From assembly GCF_024810105.1 (NCBI RefSeq), contig NZ_JANUDX010000001.1:1-64000 (forward strand): a stretch of 64,000 bases of DNA. Direction: 5' to 3'. Under the pieces are notes generated by a model. The model worked only from the letters and a program-made list of their open reading frames with translations, made no database searches and was not told where the DNA came from. Within the stretch, counting starts at the first letter, position 1. Every line of letters starts with the position of its first letter. Position numbers and translations under genes: made by a program. Source of the stretch: Stenotrophomonas sp. BIGb0135. GTDB lineage: Bacteria > Pseudomonadota > Gammaproteobacteria > Xanthomonadales > Xanthomonadaceae. This document shows positions 17,762 through 25,638 of this stretch, piece after piece.

Positions 17762-18654
17762 GTGGCCGCCAGCGCCTTGCCGGCCTTGCTGCCGGTCTCG
17801 CGGCCGAGCCGCGCGGCCAGCCAGCGGCCGGTCGTGGCCAGCGCCGGCAGGTCGATGCCGGTGCGCATGCCGATGCCGTGCAGCAGGTACACCACGTCCT
17901 CGCTGGCGACGTTGCCGCTGGCCCCCTTGGCGTAGGGGCAGCCGCCCGCGCCGGACACCGCCGAATCCACCACGCGCACGCCTTCCTCCAGGCACGCGTC
18001 GATGTTGGCCAGCGCCTGCCCGTAGGTATCGTGGAAGTGCACCGCCAGCGCGGCCACCGGCACTTCGGCGGCCACGGCGTGCAGCATCGCGCGCGCCTTG
18101 CGCGGCGTGCCCACGCCGATGGTGTCGCCCAGCGAAATTTCGTAACAGCCCATCGCGTGCAGCGCGCGCGCCACCCGCACCACCTCGCTGACCGGCACCT
18201 CGCCCTGGTAGGGGCAGCCGAGCACAGTGGAGACATAGCCGCGCACCTTCACCCCATCGGCCCTGGCGCGTTCGAGGATCGGAGCAAAGCGCGCCAGCGA
18301 TTCGTCGATGCCGGCGTTGGTGTTGGTGCGGTTGAAGGTTTCCGAGGCGGCGGTGAACACCGCCACTTCCTGCACGCCCACGGCGCGCGCCCGGTCATAG
18401 CCCTGCTCGTTGGGCACCAGCACCGGGTAGGCGATGCCGGGCCGGCGCTCGATCCCGGCGTAGACCTCGGCGGCGTCGGCCAGTTGCGGCACCCAGCGCG
18501 GGCTGACGAAGCTGGTCGCCTCGATGGTGCGCAGGCCGGTCAGCGACAGCTGCCGGATCAGCTCGATCTTGTCGGCGGTGGCCACCGGCTGGGCCTCGTT
18601 CTGCAGGCCATCGCGCGGGCCCACCTCGACGATGCGGACGAAGGTGTCATCCAT
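17758..18654 (-). CDS. mvaB: Hydroxymethylglutaryl-CoA lyase
   Basis: A 298-residue TIM-barrel enzyme that splits HMG-CoA into acetoacetate and acetyl-CoA, the last step of leucine degradation (LiuE/MvaB). Family signatures are present: VEVGPRDGLQNE at the N-terminus, HFHDTYGQ with the metal histidines, and the catalytic cysteine loop SGAGGCPYAKGASGNVASED. It overlaps the following PAS-GGDEF-EAL gene by 4 bp (ATGA). A VOC protein and an enoyl-CoA hydratase lie upstream on the same strand. The other leucine-pathway genes (isovaleryl-CoA dehydrogenase, methylcrotonyl-CoA carboxylase) are not in the window. Confidence 0.95.
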   Translation of the reverse strand: MDDTFVRIVEVGPRDGLQNEAQPVATADKIELIRQLSLTGLRTIEATSFVSPRWVPQLADAAEVYAGIERRPGIAYPVLVPNEQGYDRARAVGVQEVAVFTAASETFNRTNTNAGIDESLARFAPILERARADGVKVRGYVSTVLGCPYQGEVPVSEVVRVARALHAMGCYEISLGDTIGVGTPRKARAMLHAVAAEVPVAALAVHFHDTYGQALANIDACLEEGVRVVDSAVSGAGGCPYAKGASGNVASEDVVYLLHGIGMRTGIDLPALATTGRWLAARLGRETGSKAGKALAAT

Positions 18655-18739
18655 GGCAGGCCTCCCGGCGAACGGGATGGCGCACAGCAGGCTGCGTAAG
18701 GGGCGGGGTTGGGGTCACAGGGATACCAGGGAAAGGAGG

Positions 18740-18765
18740 GTGGCCCACGGTCCCCGGCGGGCCAC
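18740..18765. other. Inverted repeat between the VOC gene and mvaB
   Basis: GTGGCCC (18740-18746) and GGGCCAC (18759-18765) form a perfect 7-bp stem around 12 bases. It lies in the 192-bp gap between the VOC gene and mvaB, which otherwise holds nothing recognisable. There is no T-run on either strand. It could be a weak terminator or a stability hairpin. Confidence 0.35.
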
Positions 18766-18846
18766 GAAAGGGGGATACGCGGGATGGGCGACAAAGCGGC
18801 CATCCTGCGCCAGGCGCACGCGGTCGTCGGGGGCGACCGCCGGGCG

Positions 18847-19233
18847 TCAGCCCGGGCGGTGGCAGACCGCTTCGATGTTGTTGCCGTCCGGATCGAGGAC
18901 GAAGGCCCCGTAATAGTCGGGGTGGTAATACTCGCGGATGCCCGGGGCGCCGTTGTCGCGGCCACCGGCGGCCAGCGCCGCGGCATGGAAGGCATCCACT
19001 TCGGCGCGGCTGTCGGCACTGAAGGCGACGTGGACGCCGCCATGGGCGCCGGGCGCATTGCCGATCCAGAAGTCCGGCTTGCAGGTGCGGCCGAAGCCGG
19101 CGTGGTCGTGCGCGCCGGTCTGTTCGGCGCCGACCTGCATCACCACCGTGATGCCGAGTGGCGCCAGGGCCTGCTGGAAGAAGGCCAGGCTGCGCGTGAA
19201 GTCGGCGCAGCGGATACCGATATGGTCAAGCAT
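18847..19233 (-). CDS. VOC-family (glyoxalase/dioxygenase fold) protein
   Basis: 128 residues: two beta-alpha-beta-beta-beta modules of the vicinal-oxygen-chelate fold. It starts MLDHIGIRCADFTRSLAFFQ with the first metal-type histidine. It continues with GVHVAFSADSRAEVDAFHAA and REYYHPDYYGAFVLDPDGNN, the latter ending in the usual N(I)E metal ligand (NIEAVCH). Members include lactoylglutathione lyase-like and resistance proteins; the substrate cannot be read here. It starts 10 bp after the enoyl-CoA hydratase stop, so it is in the same transcript. Confidence 0.85.
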   Translation of the reverse strand: MLDHIGIRCADFTRSLAFFQQALAPLGITVVMQVGAEQTGAHDHAGFGRTCKPDFWIGNAPGAHGGVHVAFSADSRAEVDAFHAAALAAGGRDNGAPGIREYYHPDYYGAFVLDPDGNNIEAVCHRPG

Positions 19234-19243
19234 GTCCGAGTCC

Positions 19244-20032
19244 TCAGTCCTGGGTAACCCAATGCGGGGCGCGCTTGTCCAGGAAGGCGCCGAGGCCCTC
19301 CTGGCCCTCGGCCGAGACCCGCAGCCGCGCGATCAGCGCGGCATTGTCGCGGTCCAGCGCATCGCGGTCGCGGCCCGCGCTGACCCGACGCACCAGGTCC
19401 TTGGCCAGGGCCGAGGCGATCGGGCCGGCCTTGTCCAGCAGGCCGAGCTGGCGTTGCACGGCCTCGTCGATGCGTTCAGGTTCGATCAGCTGGTGGACCA
19501 GCCCGATCCGCAAGGCGGTGTCGGCGTCGAAGTGCTCGCCGGTGGCGAACCAGCGCCGTGCCTGGCGGGGGCCGATGGCGTCGATCACGTACGGGGAGAT
19601 CACCGCCGGCAGCAGCCCCAGCCGGCTTTCGGTCAGGCCGAACCGGGCCGTGGTGCTGGCGATGGCGATGTCGCAGCAGGCCACCAGGCCGACCCCGCCA
19701 CCGAAGGCGGCGCCGTGCACCCGCGCGATGGTCGGCTTGGGCAGCTCGTCCAGCGTGCGCATCAACTGCGCCAGGGCCAGCGAATCCTGGCGGTTGGCCT
19801 CTTCGCTGGCGGCGGCCATGCCGCGCATCCACTGCATGTCCGCGCCCGCCGAGAACGAAGCGCCCTGGCCGGCCAGCACCACGGCACGCACCTGCTCGTC
19901 GCGGCCGGCGGCGTCCAGCGCCGCGGTGAGCTGGGCGATCAGGGCCGCATCGAAGGCGTTGTGCAGGGTGGGGCGGTTCAGCCACAGGGTCAGCACCGAG
20001 GCGCTGCGTTCTATCCTTAATGCATCACTCAT
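19244..20032 (-). CDS. Enoyl-CoA hydratase/isomerase family, possible 3-methylglutaconyl-CoA hydratase
   Basis: 262 residues of the crotonase fold. The oxyanion-hole motifs SFSAGADMQWM and HGAAFGGGVGLVACCDIAIA are present, and the glutamate in FGLTESRLGLLPAVISPYV is the catalytic acid position. MvaB downstream makes 3-methylglutaconyl-CoA hydratase (LiuC/GnyH) of leucine degradation the best guess, but other acyl-CoA hydratases are possible. The frame is open to 20068 with ATGs at 20068, 20050 and 20032; MSDALRIERS at 20032 fits the family length. It is the first gene of its strand run and is divergent from feoA. Confidence 0.85.
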   Translation of the reverse strand: MSDALRIERSASVLTLWLNRPTLHNAFDAALIAQLTAALDAAGRDEQVRAVVLAGQGASFSAGADMQWMRGMAAASEEANRQDSLALAQLMRTLDELPKPTIARVHGAAFGGGVGLVACCDIAIASTTARFGLTESRLGLLPAVISPYVIDAIGPRQARRWFATGEHFDADTALRIGLVHQLIEPERIDEAVQRQLGLLDKAGPIASALAKDLVRRVSAGRDRDALDRDNAALIARLRVSAEGQEGLGAFLDKRAPHWVTQD

Positions 20033-20111
20033 GGGGGTCTGCGGTCGGTCCATACATGTACGGATCATAGCGGGCCATTGGTCACGGGCAATGACGCGGC
20101 GCGGCGATGGT

Positions 20112-20134
20112 AGAATTGATAACCATTCCTATCA
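20112..20134 (+). promoter_or_regulatory. Fur-box-like site upstream of feoA
   Basis: AGAATTGATAACCATTCCTA resembles the Fur consensus GATAATGATAATCATTATC, with a strong central match at GATAA-CATT. It is AT-rich in an otherwise GC-rich region and lies about 16-38 bases before the feoA start. That is where ferric-uptake repressor would block transcription in iron-replete cells. The resemblance is read by eye, not scored. Confidence 0.6.
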
Positions 20135-20149
20135 TCGAGAAGGCGCTCC

Positions 20150-20407
20150 GTGACGTTGTCCGATCTGGCGCTGTACGACTCCGCCCTGGTGGCGTCCGTG
20201 CAGGAACTACACGCAAACGATGCGATCGCCCGCCGTCTGAAGGAGCTTGGCTTCGTCGAAGGGGAAGAAGTGCGTCTGGTAGCCCGTGGTCCGGTCGGCG
20301 CCGAGCCGCTGCTGGTGCAGGTCGGGTTCACGCGCTTCGCCCTGCGCCGCAGTGAGGCGTCGCGCATCGTGGTGACCGCGCTGCCGGGCGGGGAGGCGCG
20401 CGCATGA
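20150..20407 (+). CDS. feoA: Ferrous iron transport protein A
   Basis: 85 residues, a single SH3-like FeoA domain (ARRLKELGFVEGEEVRLVAR, then LVQVGFTRFALRRSEASRIV). FeoA binds FeoB in the cytosol and supports Fe2+ uptake. The start is GTG, preceded by GAGAAGG about 8 bases away. The stop overlaps the feoB ATG (ATGA). Confidence 0.93.
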   Translation: MTLSDLALYDSALVASVQELHANDAIARRLKELGFVEGEEVRLVARGPVGAEPLLVQVGFTRFALRRSEASRIVVTALPGGEARA

Positions 20408-22263
20408 GCGCCGCGACCGCCGCCCTGCGCGTGGCGCTGGTGGGTAACCCCAACAGCGGCAAGACCGCGCTGTTCAACCAGCTGACCGGCAGCCGCCAGA
20501 AGGTGGCCAATTACACCGGCGTGACCGTGGAGCGCAAGGAAGGCCGCCTGCGCGCGCCGTCCGGGCGCGAGTTTGCCGTGCTCGACCTGCCGGGTGCCTA
20601 CAGCCTGCAGCCCGCCAGCCTGGACGAGGCGATCACCCGCGACCTGTGCCGGGGCTTCTACCCGGGCGAGGCCGCGCCGGACGTGCTGCTGTGCGTGATC
20701 GACGCGACCAACCTGCGCCTGCACCTGCGCTTCGCGCTGGAGCTGCGCGAGCTGGGCAAGCCGATGATCGTGGCGCTCAACATGGTCGACGCCGCCCAGC
20801 GCCGTGGCATCAAGATCGACGTGCAGGCCCTGGAACAGGCGCTGGGCGTGCCGGTGGTGGAAACCGTGGCCGTGCGCCGCAATGGCGCCCAGGCGCTGGT
20901 CGAACGGCTGGACGGCATGGTGCCGCACCTGCAGGCGCCGGTGGCGGCACCGGCCGAAGACCGGGACTACCACGCCCAGGTGCGCGCCATCCTGGCCGCC
21001 GCGGTGAGCATGCCCACGCGCACCGCGAAGGTGGACGATGCGCTGGACCGATGGCTGCTGCACCCGGTGTTCGGGCTGTTGACCCTCGCAGTGGTGATGT
21101 TCCTGATCTTCCAGGCGGTCTATGCCTGGGCCACGCCGGTGATGGACCTGATCGAGGCCGGTACCGGGGCGCTGGGCGAGTGGGTCGGTGGCGCGCTGCC
21201 GGAAGGGCCGCTCAACAGCCTGCTGACCGACGGCATCATTGCCGGCGTGGGCGGGGTGATCATCTTCCTGCCGCAGATCCTGATCCTGTTCGCCTTCATC
21301 CTGGCGCTGGAGGAATCGGGATACCTGCCGCGGGCCGCGTTCCTGCTGGATCGGATGATGGCGGCGGCCGGCCTGTCCGGGCGCTCGTTCATCCCGCTGC
21401 TGTCCAGCTTCGCCTGTGCCGTGCCGGGCATCATGTCCACCCGCAGCATCCAGGACCCGCGGGATCGCCTGGCCACGATCCTGGTGGCCCCCTTGATGAC
21501 CTGTTCGGCGCGCCTGCCGGTGTATGCGCTGCTGATCGGTGCGTTCATCCCGCAGAAGCAGGTCTGGGGCGTGTTCAACCAACAGGGGTTGGTCCTGTTC
21601 GGCTTGTACGCGGCCGGCATCGTCAGCGCGCTGCTGATGTCCTGGTCCATGAAGAAGTGGCGTCGCGACAAGAGCGAGCACCCGTTGATGCTGGAGCTGC
21701 CGTCCTACCGCATTCCGCACCCGCGCGACCTGGCGGTGGGGCTGTACGAGCGCGGCATGATCTTCCTCAAGCGCGTGGGTGGCATCATCCTGGCGCTGAC
21801 CATCCTGTTGTGGGTGCTGCTGTCGTTCCCGGGGGCACCGGAGAACGCGACGATGCCGGCGATCGACTACAGCTTCGCCGGCCAGATCGGGCACGCGATG
21901 GCGGTATTCTTCGCGCCGCTGGGCTTCAACTGGCAGATCTGCATCGCCCTGATCCCGGGCCTGGCCGCGCGTGAAGTGGCCGTGGCGTCGCTGGCCACGG
22001 TGTATGCGCTGTCGGCTGCCGATGATGACGCCGCCAGCCAGGCGCTGACCCCGCTGATCAGCGATGGCTGGTCGCTGGCCACCGCGCTGTCGCTGCTGGT
22101 CTGGTACATCTACGCGCCGATGTGCATTTCCACGCTGGCCACGATCAAGCGCGAAACCAACTCGTGGAAGCAGATGGGCTTTGCCACCTTCTACCTGTTC
22201 GCGGCCGCCTACATCGCCTCGCTGGTCACCTACCAGGTGACCGTGGCACTGGGCGGCGGCTGA
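20404..22263 (+). CDS. feoB: Fe2+ transporter FeoB
   Basis: 619 residues. The N-terminal GTPase has G1 GNPNSGKTALFNQLTG, G2-region NYTGVTVERKEG, G3 DLPGAYSL and G4 NMVD. The GDI-like linker and the membrane part with two Gate domains follow (SFACAVPGIMSTRSIQDPRD, and LIPGLAAREVAVASLATVYA), with conserved cysteines in SSFACAVPG and PLMTCSARLP. It is shorter than the E. coli protein (773) but complete; the difference lies at the C-terminus and in the linker. It is the inner-membrane channel for ferrous iron, coupled to feoA and to the small gene after it. Confidence 0.96.
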   Translation: MSAATAALRVALVGNPNSGKTALFNQLTGSRQKVANYTGVTVERKEGRLRAPSGREFAVLDLPGAYSLQPASLDEAITRDLCRGFYPGEAAPDVLLCVIDATNLRLHLRFALELRELGKPMIVALNMVDAAQRRGIKIDVQALEQALGVPVVETVAVRRNGAQALVERLDGMVPHLQAPVAAPAEDRDYHAQVRAILAAAVSMPTRTAKVDDALDRWLLHPVFGLLTLAVVMFLIFQAVYAWATPVMDLIEAGTGALGEWVGGALPEGPLNSLLTDGIIAGVGGVIIFLPQILILFAFILALEESGYLPRAAFLLDRMMAAAGLSGRSFIPLLSSFACAVPGIMSTRSIQDPRDRLATILVAPLMTCSARLPVYALLIGAFIPQKQVWGVFNQQGLVLFGLYAAGIVSALLMSWSMKKWRRDKSEHPLMLELPSYRIPHPRDLAVGLYERGMIFLKRVGGIILALTILLWVLLSFPGAPENATMPAIDYSFAGQIGHAMAVFFAPLGFNWQICIALIPGLAAREVAVASLATVYALSAADDDAASQALTPLISDGWSLATALSLLVWYIYAPMCISTLATIKRETNSWKQMGFATFYLFAAAYIASLVTYQVTVALGGG

Positions 22264-22517
22264 TGGACGCCGGCCTGCTGCTGCAGTACGCCGTGATCGC
22301 GCTGGCCGTGCTGGTCAGCGCGTGGGTGGTGATGAAGAAGCAGTTCCCCGGCGTGGTGCGCAGAATCCGCGGTGCGATCGCGCTGGTGCTGGTCAAGCCG
22401 CAGCGCGCCGCCTGGCAGCAGGCGTTGGGGCGCAGGATCGCACCGCCGGCCAGCGGCAATGGCGGGGCCTGCGGCGGCTGCGACAGCTGCGGCCCGACCC
22501 CGCCCAAACAGCATTGA
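22263..22517 (+). CDS. Small FeoB-associated membrane protein with Cys-rich tail
   Basis: 84 residues. One N-terminal transmembrane helix (LLLQYAVIALAVLVSAWVVM) is followed by a basic segment and a C-terminal GGACGGCDSCGPTPPKQH. It resembles the DUF6587 or FeoB-associated Cys-rich families. The ATG overlaps the feoB stop (TGATG), so it is the third gene of the feo operon, in the place of feoC in enterics. The CGGCDSC cluster could bind iron or act as a redox switch; that is inference. Confidence 0.78.
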   Translation: MDAGLLLQYAVIALAVLVSAWVVMKKQFPGVVRRIRGAIALVLVKPQRAAWQQALGRRIAPPASGNGGACGGCDSCGPTPPKQH

Positions 22518-22543
22518 GCCGGCGCACCCGTCGCGCCATCGCC

Positions 22544-22672
22544 CGTAGAGCCACGCCATGCGTGGCTGGCACAAGCCGACGCACCATCACCGGAGAGCCA
22601 CGCCATGCGTGGCTGGCAGGCGTCCGCACGCCGGAACCAAGGGCAGCCCCGCATGGCGTGGCTCTACCCCCT
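22544..22672. repeat. Three SMAG-type REPs after the feo operon
   Basis: Two forward copies (GTAGAGCCACGCCATGCGTG at 22544, and a copy with GGAGAGCC at about 22591) and one inverted copy ending GGCGTGGCTCTAC (about 22650-22672) fill the gap between the convergent feo and quinone-reductase genes. They use the same stem as the array at the left edge. They probably protect or terminate the transcripts. Confidence 0.88.
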
Positions 22673-22677
22673 CCATT

Positions 22678-23259
22678 TCACCTGGCCTGGCGGCCCAGTT
22701 GCTCGGCGTGTAGCAGCCACGCATCCCGCTGCGCCGGGGTGCTGTTGCGCACCGGGCCGAGCCCGGTGATCCGCACCGGCTTGATCCCGCAGAACTCCAG
22801 GATGGTGCGCCGGATCTGCTGGTGCCCCGGCATCCGGTACACCCAGCGGTAGTACCAGGGCGGGGTGTCCAGCGTGGTGATCACCCGCGCGCTGCGTCCG
22901 GCCAGGAGCCGGTCCCACCACACCGAATCCTTGCGGTAGCGGAACGCCATGCCAGGCAGGAAGGCGCGGTCGAAGAAGCCCTTCAGCAGGGCCGGCATGC
23001 CGCCCCACCAGGTCGGGTAGACCAGCACCAGGTGCTGGCACTCCGCGATGGCGGCGTTGACCTGCTGCAGGGCCGGCTCCAGCGGCTGGATCTGGCGGTA
23101 GCCATGGCGCAGGATCGGGTCGAAGGCGAGTTCGCCGAGCGCGAACAGCTGCACGGGGTGGCCGGCGGCCTGCGCGGCCTGTCGGTAGCGCTCGGCCAGG
23201 GCCCCGCACAGGCTGTCGCGGTCGGGGTGGCCAAGCAGGATAACGATCGAACGGGACAT
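22678..23259 (-). CDS. NAD(P)H-dependent flavodoxin-fold oxidoreductase
   Basis: 193 residues of the NQO/MdaB/KefF type. The N-terminal flavodoxin strand and loop read SIVILLGHPDRDSLCGALAE, and the flavin-side motif is LVYPTWWGGMPALLKGFFDR. Such enzymes reduce quinones or other electrophiles by two electrons using FMN or FAD, in the cytosol. The frame is open to 23316 but the MSRSIVILL start at 23259 gives the family N-terminus. It lies 53 bp after a MerR regulator and an SDR on the same strand, which suggests a redox or electrophile response unit. Confidence 0.86.
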   Translation of the reverse strand: MSRSIVILLGHPDRDSLCGALAERYRQAAQAAGHPVQLFALGELAFDPILRHGYRQIQPLEPALQQVNAAIAECQHLVLVYPTWWGGMPALLKGFFDRAFLPGMAFRYRKDSVWWDRLLAGRSARVITTLDTPPWYYRWVYRMPGHQQIRRTILEFCGIKPVRITGLGPVRNSTPAQRDAWLLHAEQLGRQAR

Positions 23260-23312
23260 GGGGGCGCTCGTGAGGGGAGCACGCAGCCTACGGTCTGCCC
23301 CATGGGGCAGAG

Positions 23313-23714
23313 TCAAGCGGCCAGGCAGTTACCGCTGGCCATGCACGCATCCAGCGGCCCGGTGTCGCCGTGGCCGATCAGCACGACCACCTCGGCGCGA
23401 AGCTGTGTCAGCGCGGCATCCAGTTGCTGCAGGCGCTGCATGTCCGCGCGCACCGCCTGCTGCCGCTGCGCCAACAGCGCCTGCACGCGCAACCAGTCGA
23501 TGCCGCCATCGGCGCGCCGCAGCGCGGCCACGTCGGCCAGCCGGAAGCCCAGCGCAAGGGCCTGCCGGATCAGCAGCACCAGGTTGAGATCCTGCTCGCT
23601 GTAGTCGCGGTAGCGGTTGATCCGCGCCACCGTGGCCAGCAGCCCGCGCGCCTCGTACAGGCGGATGGCCTTCTGGCTGGCGCCACTGCGCCGCGCCACC
23701 TCGGAGATGCGCAT
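23313..23714 (-). CDS. MerR-family transcriptional regulator
   Basis: 133 residues. The N-terminal winged helix-turn-helix MRISEVARRSGASQKAIRLY and the wing region (GLLATVARINRYRDYSEQD) are classical MerR. A coiled-coil dimerisation helix (about 75-110) follows, then a short tail with two cysteines, LDACMASGNC. The tail is too short for a large ligand domain, so a metal, redox or electrophile signal is more likely. The start overlaps the stop of the upstream SDR by one base (TGATG), so it is coupled to that gene and probably controls its own operon. Confidence 0.88.
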   Translation of the reverse strand: MRISEVARRSGASQKAIRLYEARGLLATVARINRYRDYSEQDLNLVLLIRQALALGFRLADVAALRRADGGIDWLRVQALLAQRQQAVRADMQRLQQLDAALTQLRAEVVVLIGHGDTGPLDACMASGNCLAA

Positions 23715-24475
23715 CAGTCGCGCACCAGGCCGCCGTCCACCACCAGGTTCTGCCCGGTGACCGCGCGCGACCAGGGCGAGGCGAAGAACAGGGCGGCATC
23801 GGCGAACTCGGCCGGGGTGGTCACGCTGCGCAGCGGTGTGTTGGCCGCGATGTAGTCGAATACCGCCTCCGGCGTGGCCGCACTGGCATCGGTGCTGCGC
23901 AGCAGGCCGCCGGACAGCATGTTCACGGTGATCCCGTCCGGGCCGAGGTCGCCAGCCAGGGTGCGGGTGAGCGACAGCAGCGCGGCCTTGGCCGCGGTGT
24001 AGTCGTGGTAGGGCACCACCGGGTTCTGGAACAGGTTGGTGCCAATGTTGATCACGCGCCCGAAGCGCTGCGCGCGCATGCCGGGCAGGGCGGCCTGCAC
24101 GGTGTTCAACGCGCCGCGCACGCTGCCTTGGAACTGCGCGTTGAATGCCTGCCAGCCGATCGCATCGGCCTGGGCGCGGGCGTCGCCGTTGAACGAGAAG
24201 GCGGCCAGCGCGTTGTTGACCACGCTGGTGACCTCGCGACCGAAGTGCGCGCGGGCCTGCGCGAACATCGCCTGTACCTGCGCGGGGTCGGTGACATCGG
24301 CGCGCACCGCGAGCGCGGCCGGGCCCAGGTCGGCGGCCAGTGCGCTGGCGGCGTCGGCGCTGTGCAGGTAGTTGACCAGCACCTGCGCGCCTTCGCGCGC
24401 AAAGGCGCGTACCAGGTGCTGGCCGAGGCCGCGGGCGCCGCCGGTGACGAGGACGAGTTGCTGGGAAAGCTGCAT
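23714..24475 (-). CDS. Short-chain dehydrogenase/reductase
   Basis: 253 residues. The cofactor motif TGGARGLGQHLVRAFAREGA is at the N-terminus. The catalytic residues lie in YHDYTAAKAALLSLTRTLAG (Tyr and Lys), with Asn in VNNALAAFSFNG where the family has NNAG. The C-terminus SPWSRAVTGQNLVVDGGLVR is typical of FabG-like SDRs. It is the first gene of an SDR-MerR-quinone reductase run, divergent from dapB. The substrate is unknown. Confidence 0.87.
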   Translation of the reverse strand: MQLSQQLVLVTGGARGLGQHLVRAFAREGAQVLVNYLHSADAASALAADLGPAALAVRADVTDPAQVQAMFAQARAHFGREVTSVVNNALAAFSFNGDARAQADAIGWQAFNAQFQGSVRGALNTVQAALPGMRAQRFGRVINIGTNLFQNPVVPYHDYTAAKAALLSLTRTLAGDLGPDGITVNMLSGGLLRSTDASAATPEAVFDYIAANTPLRSVTTPAEFADAALFFASPWSRAVTGQNLVVDGGLVRD

Positions 24476-24572
24476 GGCGGACCGGCGGCAAGGAGGGGGC
24501 GCACAGGGTAGCAAGCGACATCGCGCCCCGGCCGGGCGCCTGCCTGCATGGCGGTGGCGTTTTTCCCCTTGT

Positions 24573-24600
24573 GCAGGCTTGCCGCCACCCGCTAGCCTGC
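24573..24600. promoter_or_regulatory. Inverted repeat in the SDR/dapB divergent region (candidate MerR operator)
   Basis: GCAGGCT (24573-24579) and AGCCTGC (24594-24600) are perfect inverted copies separated by 14 bases, in the 129-bp divergent region. The right arm ends 4 bases before the dapB ATG. A dyad of this size next to a MerR operon is a candidate operator. No clear -35/-10 pair with the long MerR-type spacer was identified, so the role is open. Confidence 0.4.
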
Positions 24601-24604
24601 GCGC

Positions 24605-25345
24605 ATGACCAACACACCTCTTCGCCTGCTCATCCACGGTGCCTCCGGACGCATGGGCCAGGCCCTGCTGCGCCTGGCCGCCGACCATCCCGACCTGCAG
24701 GTCGTCGCCGCGGTGACCCGGCGCTCGCCGGTACAGCGCGTGATCGACGGCGTGCCGCACTTCGCCGCCAGCGAGCTGGCCGGCGCGCCGCCGTTCGACG
24801 TGGCGATCGATTTCAGCCTGCCCGAAGGTTTCGACCCGGTGCTGGCGCTGTGCGTGGAGCGCCAGGCCGGGCTGGTGTCGGGCACCACCGGCATCAGCGA
24901 ACAGCAGCGTCAGGCGCTGATCCAGGCGGCCACCGGCATCCCGCTGGTGTGGGCCTCCAATTTCAGCCTGGGGGTGGCGGTGCTGGACGAGCTGGTCGAG
25001 CGCGCCGCGTCGGCGCTGGCGGGCTGGGACTGCGACATCGTTGAATCGCACCACGTGCACAAGCAGGACGCGCCGTCGGGCACCGCGCTCACCCTGGGCG
25101 CGGCCGCGCAGAAGGGCGGGGCCGAGCCGCACTACGCCAGCCTGCGTGCCGGTGACATCGTCGGCGAGCACCTGGTCCAGTTCACCGGGCTGGGCGAGCG
25201 CATCGAGCTGACCCACCGGGCCACCAACCGGGACATCTTCGCCCGTGGCGCGCTGTTCGCCGCGCGCCAGCTGAATGGGCGGGCGCCCGGCAGCTACCGG
25301 GTGCGTGACCTGTTGGCCGGCCCGGCGCCCGCCAGCGCCGGCTGA
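24605..25345 (+). CDS. dapB: 4-Hydroxy-tetrahydrodipicolinate reductase
   Basis: 246 residues, the second committed enzyme of diaminopimelate/lysine synthesis, cytosolic and NAD(P)H-dependent. The nucleotide motif is IHGASGRMGQALLRLA. The active site motif is VESHHVHKQDAPSGTALTLG. The C-terminal FARGALFAARQL matches too. There is no clear ribosome site because the ATG directly follows an inverted repeat. It is the first gene of the dapB-carA-carB-greA-rpfE-recJ series that is conserved beside rpf genes in xanthomonads. Confidence 0.96.
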   Translation: MTNTPLRLLIHGASGRMGQALLRLAADHPDLQVVAAVTRRSPVQRVIDGVPHFAASELAGAPPFDVAIDFSLPEGFDPVLALCVERQAGLVSGTTGISEQQRQALIQAATGIPLVWASNFSLGVAVLDELVERAASALAGWDCDIVESHHVHKQDAPSGTALTLGAAAQKGGAEPHYASLRAGDIVGEHLVQFTGLGERIELTHRATNRDIFARGALFAARQLNGRAPGSYRVRDLLAGPAPASAG

Positions 25346-25482
25346 GCCGCTCCCGGCACAGGCCACCGTCGATCGCCGCCAGTGCGCGGGATCGGCGGGT
25401 CGGGCCAGGCTGAACAGGCCCGGGCCAGCCTGAACCGAGGGCGGGCCCGGCATCGCCGTACGTCAGCGCATGCATGTAAACG

Positions 25483-25512
25483 CTGGCATCGCAGGCCCCT
25501 TGCCTTTACAAT
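25483..25512 (+). promoter_or_regulatory. Candidate carA promoter
   Basis: TACAAT at 25507-25512 matches the -10 consensus at five of six positions. CTGGCA at 25483-25488 is an acceptable -35 (four of six) with an 18-base spacer. This would give a 5' leader of about 120 bases before the GTG of carA. The surrounding gap 25346-25638 holds no gene and no other clear signal. Confidence 0.45.
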
Positions 25513-25638
25513 TCCCGCTCGCCGAATCACGACAGCCGGACCGGTCCCGCACCGCCGTCCGCGCTTTTTTGCAGCCGCTTTTTCGTGAAGCGCAGGCGTG
25601 ACTTCGGTGACCCCATCGGTAGCCAAAGTGAGAATTCC

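Noticed and set aside
15116-17935. Plus-strand open frame opposite the PAS-GGDEF-EAL gene
   Set aside because: Antisense shadow of a gene with clear domains.
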